From contig CALKUR010000064.1 of NCBI GenBank assembly GCA_937996725.1, positions 1-41,042 of the forward strand: 41,042 nucleotides of DNA, written 5' to 3'. Each line of letters starts with the position of its first letter. Position 1 is the stretch's first letter. This DNA comes from an uncultured Dechloromonas sp. Its GTDB lineage: Bacteria > Pseudomonadota > Gammaproteobacteria > Burkholderiales > Rhodocyclaceae. The notes under the pieces are model-generated. The model saw only the letters and a program-made list of their open reading frames with translations, had not been told where the DNA came from and made no database searches. Positions 18,115 through 26,803 of this stretch are shown piece by piece. Made by a program: the position numbers and the translations under genes.

Positions 18115-19446
18115 TCAGGCCGGCAGTTCGATGCCTTTCAAACGGCGATACGCGGATACGGCATAGGAGTCGGTCATGCCGGCGATCATGTCGGCGACCT
18201 GCAACAAACGCAGGTAATTGCTGTCGCCGGCAGTCTGTTCGAAATCGGCGGGCAACAGATTGCGCCACACATTGTTACGACTTGTCTGCGGGCCACAGGC
18301 ACCCGCCACATAACCATCGAGCAAACCGCTGATGACTTCATAACCTGCCGCCATCACTTCCATCACCTGACGCGCGTTGTAAATCTGTTCTTCGGCCACG
18401 CGTCGGACCGCTGCCAGGCTCTCGCCCACGGGCGATACATCGAACAGCGCCTGATCGAACGACCCATCCAGAATGGCCGCTTCGTTTTCCAGGAAGACCC
18501 GTGCCGCTTCATCGACCAAACGGCCAATGGCCCGGGCGCGCAGGTATTCGATGCGACGCTTGGGATCAGACAGATACTTGAGTTTGCCGGCAGCCGGTGG
18601 CCCACCCGCCAGATTAAGCAACAATTCTTCGGCCTGCGCCGGCGACACGCAGCCTTGCTGCACACCATCTTCAATATCGACCACCAGATAACAAGTGTCG
18701 TCTGCCGCTTCCACCAAAAAGGTCAGCGGATGCCGGAACCATGCACCCGGTTCGCGAGGGATCAGCCCCACCGTATCGGCAACCTCGGCAAAGAGGTTCG
18801 CCTCTGCGGCGAAGTAGCCGAACTTGCGAGCGCTCTTGCCCTGTAGTGGTGTTTCCAAATGCGAACGACGCGGGTATTTGGCAAAGGTTGCGAGCACTGC
18901 ACAGGTCAGTTGCAGCCCCCCCGGATTCGACGGATTCTGCAAATGCGTCAGGATGCGAAAGCCCTGGGCATTTCCTTCATAGTTCAATAGATCGGCGCGT
19001 TGATCCGGATCTAGCCCAGCCAGATAAGCACTATGGCTGGCGAACCAGGCACGCATGGCATCCTCACCGGCATGGCCAAACGGTGGGTTACCGATATCGT
19101 GCGCCAGACACGCGGCCGCAACCACCGAACCGAAATCCGAGGGGTGCACATCCGGTGCCAGGCCATGCCGATCCACAATGGCACGGCCCACCATCAGGCC
19201 TAACGAACGACCCACGCAAGAGGCCTCAAGACTATGCGTCAAACGGGTGCGCACATAATCGCTCTGTGCCAGCGGGAAAACCTGCGTTTTATCTTTCAGA
19301 CGACGAAAGGCCGAGGTAAACACGATGCGGTCGTAATCCTGCTGGAAACGACTGCGATCGGGCGAATGCCCGGCGAGCGCATCAGCATCCTGCGCGCCCA
19401 ACCGTTCGGGCGACAACAATTTCAACCAGCGTGCATGCGTCGTCAT
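18115..19446 (-). CDS. dgt: dGTP triphosphohydrolase (HD superfamily)
   Basis: 443 residues. Hydrolyses dGTP (or other dNTPs in this branch) to the nucleoside and triphosphate, so it adjusts the dNTP pool. The HD metal site is readable: the first His in RLTHSLEAS, and His-Asp in CLAHDIGNPPFGHAGEDAM, with a second His inside the same block. The N-terminal DYDRIVFTSAFRRLKDKTQVFP is typical of bacterial dGTPases. It lies 21 bases after uvrD with an AGAGGAAG Shine-Dalgarno, and 12 bases before dnaE, so the three genes form an operon that links helicase, dNTP control and polymerase. Substrate preference is not certain because the type-2-like dGTPases of this length can be activated by other dNTPs. 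Confidence 0.95.
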   Translation of the reverse strand: MTTHARWLKLLSPERLGAQDADALAGHSPDRSRFQQDYDRIVFTSAFRRLKDKTQVFPLAQSDYVRTRLTHSLEASCVGRSLGLMVGRAIVDRHGLAPDVHPSDFGSVVAAACLAHDIGNPPFGHAGEDAMRAWFASHSAYLAGLDPDQRADLLNYEGNAQGFRILTHLQNPSNPGGLQLTCAVLATFAKYPRRSHLETPLQGKSARKFGYFAAEANLFAEVADTVGLIPREPGAWFRHPLTFLVEAADDTCYLVVDIEDGVQQGCVSPAQAEELLLNLAGGPPAAGKLKYLSDPKRRIEYLRARAIGRLVDEAARVFLENEAAILDGSFDQALFDVSPVGESLAAVRRVAEEQIYNARQVMEVMAAGYEVISGLLDGYVAGACGPQTSRNNVWRNLLPADFEQTAGDSNYLRLLQVADMIAGMTDSYAVSAYRRLKGIELPA

Positions 19447-19467
19447 GTTCTTCCTCTTTGCACCTAA

Positions 19468-21738
19468 TCAGGCTGCTTCCAGTTTGGCGTAGGCCAATGC
19501 CAGCCACTTGGTACCGGCCTGACCAAAACGCACTTGCACCCGCGCTTCTTCACCGCGCCCTTCGGCTGCAAGAATCACCCCCGCACCAAACTTGGCGTGC
19601 ACCACGCTCTGCCCCACGCGGAAACCACCCGCACCCACGTCACCGGCGGCACGGGCAGCAACGCGCGTCGTCATATCGACATTCGGTGCTGGCGACCAGC
19701 TGCTGGTCGTATAGGTTCCGGCCCAAGACGGCGTAGCATCCAGACGCTGCAACAACGCATCTGGCAGCTCATCCAGAAAACTGGACGGTAAGCAGTAACG
19801 CGTCTGACCATGCAACATACGTGTCTGCGCATGACACAGATACAAACGCTGACGTGCCCGCGTGATCGCCACGTACATGAGCCGGCGTTCTTCTTCGAGA
19901 CCATCGCGCTCCAGCATCGCATTCTCGTGCGGGAACAACCCCTGCTCCAGGCCCACAATAAAGACCGCCGTGAACTCCAGCCCCTTGGCCGAGTGCACCG
20001 TCATCAGTTGAATCGCATCGTCCGAATCACCGGCCTGATGCTCGCCCGCCTCCAACGCCGCATGCGCCAGAAAATCCGCCAGCAGGCTGGTGGCTTCGCC
20101 CGTCTCTGGATCGATATTGCGCGTTGCCTCCGGATCCTCGGCGAAGGTTGCCGCCGCATTCATCAGTTCTTCCAGATTTTCTAGACGATCCTGGCCTTCG
20201 CGTTCCGCCTGATAGTGCTGACGCAGGCCGCTGCGATCGAGCAGATGGTCAATGACTTCCGGCAGGGTGACCCCAGCGGTTTCGGCGCGCATCGTTTCAA
20301 TCAGTCGAATGAACTGGCCGACCGCTGTGCCGGCTTTGCCCGTCAAACTCGCGGCGGCGTTATACAAACTGCAATTCAGTTGGCGCGCTTCGATCTGCAA
20401 TGCTTCTAGGCTGCGCGCGCCAATGCCGCGCGTCGGGAAATTCACCACGCGCAAAAAGGCGGTGTCGTCGTCTTGATTCGCAATCAGACGCAAGTACGCC
20501 AGTGCATGTTTAATTTCCTGGCGTTCGAAAAACCGCAAGCCACCATAGACGCGATAAGGCAGTCCGGCTTGGAACAAGGCATGTTCCAGCACGCGGGATT
20601 GCGCGTTCGAACGGTAGAGCAGCGCGATCTGGTGACGCGGAATGCCGTCACGGTTGAGCTCACCAATCTCTTCAATGATGTAGCGCGCTTCGTCCAGATC
20701 CGATACGCCCTGAAATACGCGAATCTTTTCGCCTTCGCCGGCGTCCGTCCACAGATTCTTGCCGAGGCGATCGGCGTTGTTCGTAATCAGTGCGTTCGCT
20801 GCCGTCAGGATATTGCCGTGTGAGCGGTAGTTCTGTTCTAGCCGGATCACGTTGCCCTTGGCGTAATCACGCTCGAAGCCGCGCATATTGGCCACATCCG
20901 CACCACGGAAGGCATAGATCGACTGGTCATCGTCGCCGACGGCAAAGATCGCCGCCTGCGGCCCACACAACAATTGCAACCAAGCGTATTGCAGCGGGTT
21001 CGTATCCTGAAACTCGTCCACCAGAATATGGCGGAAACGCTGTTGGTAATGGATACGCAAGGCTTCATCCTGTTGCAACAGCTCGTAGGCGCGCAACAGC
21101 AACTCGGCAAAATCCACCGCGCCTTCGCGCTGGCACTGCACTTCGTATTCGGCATAGATCTCGACTTTGCGTCGTGTATGCGCGTCGTGCGCCTCGGCCT
21201 GGCCGGAACGGATGCCCTGCTCTTTGAGCGCGTTGATGTAATACATCATGTCACGCGCGGGAAAGCGCTCTTCATCCACGCCCATCGCTTTGATCAGGCG
21301 CTTAATCGCCGCCTGCTGATCCCCGGTATCGAGAATCTGGAAGGTTTCTGGCAAGCGCGCCGCACGCCAATGGGTACGCAACAGTCGGTGACATAGCCCG
21401 TGGAAGGTACCCACCCACAGATTACGCACGTTAAAGGGCACCATCGCCGATAGACGCGTCAACATTTCGCGCGCCGCCTTATTGGTAAACGTTACCGCCA
21501 GAATGCCCTGCGGCGATACCTGGCCGGTTTGCAATAACCAGGCGATCCGCGTCGTCAGTACCCGGGTTTTTCCCGATCCCGCGCCCGCCAAAATAAGGGC
21601 GTGAGTGGGGCTAACTGAGGCCGGCAAGCACACGGCCGCACGTTGCGGCTCGTTCAGCCCTGCCAGGAGCGGGTTTGCCTTTTCAGCAGACACCCCCCCC
21701 AGCGGACCGCCAAAGGCTTCCGGAATCGACGAATTCAT
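19468..21738 (-). CDS. uvrD: DNA helicase II, UvrD
   Basis: 756 residues (E. coli UvrD 720). A superfamily 1A 3'-5' helicase in nucleotide-excision and mismatch repair. Motifs: Walker A AGAGSGKTRVLTTRIAW (motif I), VTFTNKAAREM (Ia), VDEFQDTNPLQYAWL (II), VGDDDQSIYAFRGADV (III), LEQNYRSHGNIL (IV), and MTVHSAKGLEFTAVFIVGLEQGLFPH (V) and YVAITRARQRLYL (VI). The C-terminal part ends with a Tudor-like fold (VHAKFGAGVILAAEGRGEEARVQV), which in UvrD/PcrA contacts RNA polymerase. UvrD fits better than Rep by this domain and its length. It is the first gene of uvrD-dgt-dnaE. No Shine-Dalgarno precedes the ATG; a GATAAT box ends 6 bases upstream of it. Confidence 0.95.
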   Translation of the reverse strand: MNSSIPEAFGGPLGGVSAEKANPLLAGLNEPQRAAVCLPASVSPTHALILAGAGSGKTRVLTTRIAWLLQTGQVSPQGILAVTFTNKAAREMLTRLSAMVPFNVRNLWVGTFHGLCHRLLRTHWRAARLPETFQILDTGDQQAAIKRLIKAMGVDEERFPARDMMYYINALKEQGIRSGQAEAHDAHTRRKVEIYAEYEVQCQREGAVDFAELLLRAYELLQQDEALRIHYQQRFRHILVDEFQDTNPLQYAWLQLLCGPQAAIFAVGDDDQSIYAFRGADVANMRGFERDYAKGNVIRLEQNYRSHGNILTAANALITNNADRLGKNLWTDAGEGEKIRVFQGVSDLDEARYIIEEIGELNRDGIPRHQIALLYRSNAQSRVLEHALFQAGLPYRVYGGLRFFERQEIKHALAYLRLIANQDDDTAFLRVVNFPTRGIGARSLEALQIEARQLNCSLYNAAASLTGKAGTAVGQFIRLIETMRAETAGVTLPEVIDHLLDRSGLRQHYQAEREGQDRLENLEELMNAAATFAEDPEATRNIDPETGEATSLLADFLAHAALEAGEHQAGDSDDAIQLMTVHSAKGLEFTAVFIVGLEQGLFPHENAMLERDGLEEERRLMYVAITRARQRLYLCHAQTRMLHGQTRYCLPSSFLDELPDALLQRLDATPSWAGTYTTSSWSPAPNVDMTTRVAARAAGDVGAGGFRVGQSVVHAKFGAGVILAAEGRGEEARVQVRFGQAGTKWLALAYAKLEAA

Positions 21739-21744
21739 ACCCGT

Positions 21745-21750
21745 ATTATC
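21745..21750 (-). promoter_or_regulatory. -10-like box directly before uvrD
   Basis: Reads GATAAT on the minus strand with only 6 bases to the uvrD ATG. The -35 is not convincing. Together with the missing Shine-Dalgarno, a leaderless uvrD mRNA is possible. Confidence 0.35.
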
Positions 21751-21817
21751 CGGTGAAAGGGTTCAGATTTATAACGGACTGAACTTAAAGATATTTTCTG
21801 TTTTTCGACAAATAAAC

Positions 21818-21846
21818 TTGAAATTTAGGGTTATTAGCGCCATACT
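21818..21846 (+). promoter_or_regulatory. sigma-70-type promoter of the small unknown gene
   Basis: TTGAAA (21818-21823), a 17-base spacer and CATACT (21841-21846). Transcription would begin near 21853, giving a leader of about 85 bases before the ATG at 21937. The TGC-rich element GTGCAATGCAGCA lies right at the expected start site. Confidence 0.55.
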
Positions 21847-21936
21847 TGTGCAATGCAGCAAAAACCAGCCTTCACAAAAGATGGTTTGCATAACCCGCGG
21901 GGAACACCCCTTCCCCGCACCCCTTGGAGAAGCACC

Positions 21937-22293
21937 ATGAAAAACGCAAAAAATCATAGCGTTAGCATTACTAAAGCCCCGCCGTATCCGGAGGTTTTAC
22001 CCTGGTTTGCCGGCCGCGCCGGTGTCAGCGACGCCCGCGCCAAAGCCCTGTGGGATCTGACCTGCCAGGAACTGTCGGATGAAAACGACCCCAAAGCTCG
22101 GATGAACCGCTTTATCGAGCGTCTCGGCGAAGAAGCCGGTCTACCCATCACCCCAGACTACGCGGAACAGCCCAATGGCTTCGGCTGGCTGTACCGCCAC
22201 TATGGTCGTATGACCGATATGGCTTTGGTCACCGGTGGTGCGATGGCGTGCTTTTGGCAACAAGCGATGACGCCGCCGAGCCTGGCAAGATAA
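21937..22293 (+). CDS. protein of unknown function, 118 residues
   Basis: I do not recognise this protein. It begins at an ATG with a good Shine-Dalgarno (GGAGA, 6 bases upstream) and has its own promoter, so it is very likely expressed. The product is soluble-looking, with a short basic N-terminus, then PYPEVLPWFAGRAGVSDARAKALWDLTCQEL, an amphipathic helical middle (residues 40-75) and a tryptophan/tyrosine-containing GWLYRHYGRM near residue 90, ending in an alanine- and methionine-rich helix. The ARAKALWDLTCQE stretch could be a small helix-turn-helix but I would not assign it. Base composition resembles the core genes. It stands alone between uvrD (divergent) and leuS (same strand, separate promoter). 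Confidence 0.8.
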   Translation: MKNAKNHSVSITKAPPYPEVLPWFAGRAGVSDARAKALWDLTCQELSDENDPKARMNRFIERLGEEAGLPITPDYAEQPNGFGWLYRHYGRMTDMALVTGGAMACFWQQAMTPPSLAR

Positions 22294-22303
22294 CCTCCCC
22301 TAC

Positions 22304-22319
22304 CCGCAGGCTTCTGCGG
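22304..22319 (+). terminator. short hairpin after the unknown gene
   Basis: CCGCAG and CTGCGG form a 6-bp stem around GCTT, 11 bases after the stop codon. There is no T-run, so terminator function is uncertain. The rest of the 162-base spacer up to leuS shows only the leuS -10 box. Confidence 0.3.
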
Positions 22320-22414
22320 TGTGTTGCAGAACGAATCGGCGCGTAGCAGCGTCTGAGTGATGCAGCACATCCAGAATGCCTGCTGTAAGCAGCGAAGAGC
22401 AGCCCCAAGGCCGG

Positions 22415-22420
22415 TATAAT
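22415..22420 (+). promoter_or_regulatory. -10 box of the leuS operon
   Basis: Perfect TATAAT, 35 bases before the leuS ATG, with expected transcription start near 22427. The -35 region does not resemble TTGACA. Confidence 0.55.
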
Positions 22421-22455
22421 CAGGCGTTTTGAAGCATTCAACACGATAAGACGCC

Positions 22456-25080
22456 ATGCAGGAAAAATATCTGCCCGCCGACATTGAAACGGCGGCGCAA
22501 AAACACTGGCACGAAGCCAAATCCGATCTCGCCGTAGAAAACCCGGATAAGCCGAAGTACTACTGCCTCTCCATGTTCCCCTACCCCAGCGGCAAGCTAC
22601 ACATGGGGCACGTGCGCAACTACACCATTGGTGATGTGCTGGCGCGGTATCACGGCATGCAAGGCTACAACGTCCTGCAACCGATGGGTTGGGATGCCTT
22701 CGGCATGCCTGCTGAAAACGCCGCCCTACAAAATAACGTACCACCGGCCAAGTGGACCTACGAAAACATCGATGCCATGCGCGCACAGCTGCAGCGCCTG
22801 GGCTTCGCCTTCGACTGGTCGCGCGAACTGGCCACCTGCACCCCCGAGTACTACCGCTGGGAACAATGGCTGTTCACCCGCCTGTATGAAAAGGGCCTGA
22901 TCTACAAGAAACTGGGCACGGTCAACTGGGACCCGGTGGATCACACCGTGCTGGCCAACGAACAAGTCATCGACGGCCGCGGCTGGCGCTCCGGCGCGCT
23001 GATTGAGAAACGCGAAATCCCGATGTACTACATGGCGATCACGAAGTACGCCGATGAGCTGCTGACGGATCTGGACTCGCTGACCGGCTGGCCGGAACAG
23101 GTGCGGCTGATGCAGAAAAACTGGATCGGCAAGAGTGTGGGTGTGCGCTTCGCATTCCCCTACACGCTCGACGGCCAGGACGACAAGCTGTGGGTATTCA
23201 CTACGCGCGCTGACACGATCATGGGTGTGACCTATGTCGCCGTGGCACCAGAGCATCCGCTGGCACAACGTGCTGCCGAACAGAACCCGGCCGTCGCCAC
23301 GTTTATCGCCGACTGCAAACAGGGCGGTGTGGCCGAGGCCGATCTGGCCACGATGGAAAAATCTGGCGTCGATACCGGCTTCACCGCAACGCACCCGCTA
23401 ACCGGCGAACAAGTACCGGTGTGGGTCGGCAACTACGTACTGATGGGTTATGGCGATGGTGCCGTGATGGCTGTTCCGGCGCATGACGAACGCGACTTTG
23501 CTTTCGCCCAAAAATACCATCTACCGATGAAACAGGTCATCGCCGTTGAAGGCGAAACGTTTGACACTGCTGCCTGGCAAGAATGGTACGGCGACAAGCA
23601 GCGCGGCATCTGCATCGATTCCGGTGCCTACAACGGTCTCAACTATCAACAGGCCGTCGACAAGATCGCCGGTGATTTGACTACCAAGGGCCTGGGCGAG
23701 AAGAAGACCCAGTTCCGTCTACGCGATTGGGGCATCTCGCGCCAACGTTATTGGGGTTGCCCGATTCCGATCATCCACTGCGCCGATTGCGGCGATGTGC
23801 CGGTGCCGGATGATCAACTGCCAGTGGTTCTCCCGGAAAACGTGGAAATCACGGGGGCCGGTTCGCCGCTCGCCCGCATGCCCGAGTTTTACGAGACGAC
23901 TTGCCCGAAGTGCGGCAAGCCCGCCAAGCGCGAAACCGACACGATGGATACCTTCGTCGAATCGTCGTGGTACTTCGTGCGCTACGCCTGCTCGGACAAC
24001 GCCGACCAGATGGTCGATCAACGTGCGGCGTATTGGCTCAAGGGTGGCGTCGATCAGTACATCGGCGGTATCGAACACGCCATTCTGCATTTGCTCTACG
24101 CACGTTTCTTTACGAAGCTGATGCGCGACGTCGATCTGTTCAAGAACAACGGCTTCGAACTGAATGAGCCCTTCGCCAACCTGCTGACGCAGGGCATGGT
24201 GGTGGCACCGACCTTCTATCGCGAGGGTGATGGCGGCAAGAAGCTCTGGTTCAACCCGGCCGATGTGGATGTCGCAACCGACGAACGTGGTCGTCCGACG
24301 GGCGCCATACTCAAAGCCGACGGCCAGCCGGTGATCGTCGGCGGCACCGAAAAGATGTCGAAGTCAAAGAATAACGGCGTCGATCCGCAGATTCTGATTG
24401 ATCAATACGGTGCCGACACGGCGCGTCTGTTCATGATGTTCGCCAGCCCGCCCGATCAATCGCTAGAATGGTCGGATGCCGGCGTTGAAGGCGCGCACCG
24501 TTTCCTGCGTCGTCTATGGAAGCTCGCATACGAACACGTGAGCGCCGGCGTGGTTGCCGCTGCGAACAACGCTACCACGCTCAGCGACGCCCAGAAAGAT
24601 CTGCGTCGCAAACTACACCAGACAATTCAAAAAGTTTCGGATGACTACGGTCGTCGTCAGCAGTTCAATACGGTGATCGCCGCCGTGATGGAACTGCTCA
24701 ATGCTGCCGACAAAACACCGCTCGACGACAATGCTGGCCGTGCGCTGCGTCAGGAACTGCTCGAAGCCGCCGTGCTGATGCTGTTCCCGATCGTGCCGCA
24801 TATTGGCGAAGCCATCTATGCTGAACTAAAACCGGGCCACAACGTGGCTACGCAACGCTTTCCGGTCTGCGACCCCGCTGCACTGGTGCAATCGGAAATC
24901 GAGCTGGTGCTGCAAATCAATGGCAAGCACCGTGGCAGCATTCGTGTCGCTGCAGAAGCCGACAAGACCAGCATCGAGACAACGGCTCTCGCCAGTGAGG
25001 CCGCTCAGAAACAACTGAATGGTGCCGCGCCTAAAAAGGTGGTGGTGGTTCCCGGTCGCCTCGTTAATATCGTCGCCTAA
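22456..25080 (+). CDS. leuS: leucyl-tRNA synthetase
   Basis: 874 residues (E. coli 860). Class I synthetase that charges tRNA-Leu. Motifs: PYPSGKLHMGHVRNY (HIGH region, near residue 45), the CP1 editing domain around residues 225-420 with the T-rich TTRADTIMGVTYVAVAPEHP and the conserved aspartate in PAHDERDFAFA, a CADCGDVPVP / CPKCGKPA zinc-ribbon-like region near residues 440 and 480, EKMSKSKNNGVDPQ (KMSKS), and the anticodon-binding and C-terminal domains ending in KKVVVVPGRLVNIVA. It starts the leuS-lptE-holA-proA-ogt-xerD run; the leuS-lptE-holA order is conserved widely in proteobacteria. Confidence 0.98.
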   Translation: MQEKYLPADIETAAQKHWHEAKSDLAVENPDKPKYYCLSMFPYPSGKLHMGHVRNYTIGDVLARYHGMQGYNVLQPMGWDAFGMPAENAALQNNVPPAKWTYENIDAMRAQLQRLGFAFDWSRELATCTPEYYRWEQWLFTRLYEKGLIYKKLGTVNWDPVDHTVLANEQVIDGRGWRSGALIEKREIPMYYMAITKYADELLTDLDSLTGWPEQVRLMQKNWIGKSVGVRFAFPYTLDGQDDKLWVFTTRADTIMGVTYVAVAPEHPLAQRAAEQNPAVATFIADCKQGGVAEADLATMEKSGVDTGFTATHPLTGEQVPVWVGNYVLMGYGDGAVMAVPAHDERDFAFAQKYHLPMKQVIAVEGETFDTAAWQEWYGDKQRGICIDSGAYNGLNYQQAVDKIAGDLTTKGLGEKKTQFRLRDWGISRQRYWGCPIPIIHCADCGDVPVPDDQLPVVLPENVEITGAGSPLARMPEFYETTCPKCGKPAKRETDTMDTFVESSWYFVRYACSDNADQMVDQRAAYWLKGGVDQYIGGIEHAILHLLYARFFTKLMRDVDLFKNNGFELNEPFANLLTQGMVVAPTFYREGDGGKKLWFNPADVDVATDERGRPTGAILKADGQPVIVGGTEKMSKSKNNGVDPQILIDQYGADTARLFMMFASPPDQSLEWSDAGVEGAHRFLRRLWKLAYEHVSAGVVAAANNATTLSDAQKDLRRKLHQTIQKVSDDYGRRQQFNTVIAAVMELLNAADKTPLDDNAGRALRQELLEAAVLMLFPIVPHIGEAIYAELKPGHNVATQRFPVCDPAALVQSEIELVLQINGKHRGSIRVAAEADKTSIETTALASEAAQKQLNGAAPKKVVVVPGRLVNIVA

Positions 25081-25108
25081 GTCGCCACTTAAACCAGAAA
25101 GGTCGATC

Positions 25109-25774
25109 ATGTCGCGTCTGCTTCAGCTCTCCGGTGTCAGGCAACTGCTGATGGGCCTGCTGGTGTTGGCCGTCGCCGCAGGCTGCGGCTTCAAGCTGCG
25201 CGGTGCGCTCAGTGTCGATCTGCCCTTCAAAACGGTCTACGTCGCCGGCGTGCCGGAGACCTCACCGTTTGCCCAGGTCCTGAAATCGCAGCTACGCGCC
25301 AATGGCATCGGTGTGGTGCCCGAGGAATACAAAGACCGGGCCCAGGTGATTTTGCGTGTGTTGGGCGACCAACAGATGAAGACCGTGGTGGCCGTCAACC
25401 CAAGCGGCCTGGCTCGTGAATACCGACTCACCTACCGCCTAGGTTTCCGCGTGGAAGGCGGTAACGGCATGGAACTTTATCCGGCGACAACGATCGAGCT
25501 GATGCGTGAGATCTCGTTCAACCCGCAGACACCGCAGGAAGTGCTGTCGAAAGAACAGGAAGATGCCCTGCTGATCCGCGACATGCAAAACGACGCGGCG
25601 ATTCAGGTGCTGCAGCGTCTGTCCACTATCCGTGTGCCACCCGGCACGGTGCTGACGGCACCCAAGAAACCCAAATCGGAAACGGGGAAGCGCAGCCCGG
25701 ATTCAGCGGCCACAACTACGGGCCAAGGCCTCACCACACCCGATGGTATGCAACCCCTAGGGGCCGAGCAGTGA
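25109..25774 (+). CDS. lptE: LPS-assembly lipoprotein LptE
   Basis: 221 residues from the ATG at 25109, which has an AGAAAGG Shine-Dalgarno; the frame is open further up but overlaps leuS. A hydrophobic signal segment (residues 10-25) ends in the lipobox AAGC with Cys26, so the mature protein is an outer-membrane lipoprotein. It then shows the LptE pattern CGFKLRGA and a beta-rich body. LptE plugs the LptD barrel that inserts lipopolysaccharide into the outer membrane. The residue at -3 is Ala, slightly off the usual Leu. The C-terminal 40 residues are low complexity (Lys, Pro, Thr, Gly). It overlaps holA by four bases (GTGA), suggesting coupled translation. Confidence 0.93.
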   Translation: MSRLLQLSGVRQLLMGLLVLAVAAGCGFKLRGALSVDLPFKTVYVAGVPETSPFAQVLKSQLRANGIGVVPEEYKDRAQVILRVLGDQQMKTVVAVNPSGLAREYRLTYRLGFRVEGGNGMELYPATTIELMREISFNPQTPQEVLSKEQEDALLIRDMQNDAAIQVLQRLSTIRVPPGTVLTAPKKPKSETGKRSPDSAATTTGQGLTTPDGMQPLGAEQ

Positions 25775-26787
25775 ATCTGGGCGGTACGGATGGCGCCAGC
25801 CGTCTGGCTGCCCATCTGAATGGCCCCCTGGCACCGGTTTACGCCATTCATGGCGATGACCCACTGCTGGTGATTGAAGCGGCGGATGCCATTCGCACCT
25901 CTGCCCGCGCCAAAGGTTTTACCGAGCGCGAAGTACTGACCGTGAGTCACCCGTTCGACTGGAAACAGCTGGCTTATGCCACGCAGGGCGGCTCGCTCTT
26001 TGGCGACAGCAAGATTGTCGAACTGCGCGTGCCTACCGGCAAGCTAGGCCGCGGCGGGCCGGAAGCTTTGCAAGCGCTCCTTGATGAGGCACCGCCCACT
26101 GCGGCCGACTATCTCATCATCATGACCTTGCACGAGTTCGGCTGGCGCGAACAAAAGGCCGCCTGGTTCAACAACTTTGTGAGTAGCAAAAACGCTATCG
26201 TCATCCCTTGCGTGCCACCGGGCATCAAGGCGCTGCCGCGCTGGATCGCCGAGCGACTGGCAAGACAGCAACAATCCGCACCGCCCGATGCGCTCGACTA
26301 CATTGCGCATCATGTCGAAGGTAACTTGCTCGCCGCCAACCAGGAAGTCCTCAAGCTCGGTTTACTCTACCCGACGGGTCCGCTGACGCTGGAACAGATT
26401 CAGGCCGCCGTGGTTGATGTCTCCCGGCTCGATATGGATAGCCTACGGGGCGCACTACTCGACGGTGATCTGGCGCGTTTCTCCCGCACGCTGACCGGCC
26501 TGCGCGAACAGGGCGAAGCACTGCCGCTGATGCTGTTCTGGCTGGCCGAAGATATTCGCGCACTCGTGCAGCTGACTGCCCCCGGCGGTTCGCCCGAAGA
26601 ACGCCTGCGCACCATGCGCATGCCGCCACAACGCGCCCAACAACTACGCAACGCTGCCCAGCGTCGCACTAAAATCAGCTGGCGGGTTGCCTTGGAACAA
26701 ATCGCCCGCCTGGACCGACTTGCCAAAGGTATTGGCCAGGGCGATCCCTGGACTGAACTCGCCGCACTTGCCTTAAAACTCTGCTGA
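25771..26787 (+). CDS. holA: DNA polymerase III delta subunit
   Basis: 338 residues, starting at a GTG that overlaps the lptE stop. Delta is the subunit of the clamp loader that opens the beta ring. The family pattern is visible in APVYAIHGDDPLLVIEAADAIR at the N-terminus (an AAA+-like fold without a functional P-loop), the SLFGDSKIVELRVPTGK segment, and the C-terminal collar domain (DMDSLRGALLDGDLARFSRTL, and the LALKLC end). It lies in the conserved leuS-lptE-holA order, followed by proA after 16 bases. Sequence conservation within the family is low, so context contributes to the call. Confidence 0.94.
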   Translation: MNLGGTDGASRLAAHLNGPLAPVYAIHGDDPLLVIEAADAIRTSARAKGFTEREVLTVSHPFDWKQLAYATQGGSLFGDSKIVELRVPTGKLGRGGPEALQALLDEAPPTAADYLIIMTLHEFGWREQKAAWFNNFVSSKNAIVIPCVPPGIKALPRWIAERLARQQQSAPPDALDYIAHHVEGNLLAANQEVLKLGLLYPTGPLTLEQIQAAVVDVSRLDMDSLRGALLDGDLARFSRTLTGLREQGEALPLMLFWLAEDIRALVQLTAPGGSPEERLRTMRMPPQRAQQLRNAAQRRTKISWRVALEQIARLDRLAKGIGQGDPWTELAALALKLC

Positions 26788-26803
26788 CAGGCATTATTGC
26801 TCC

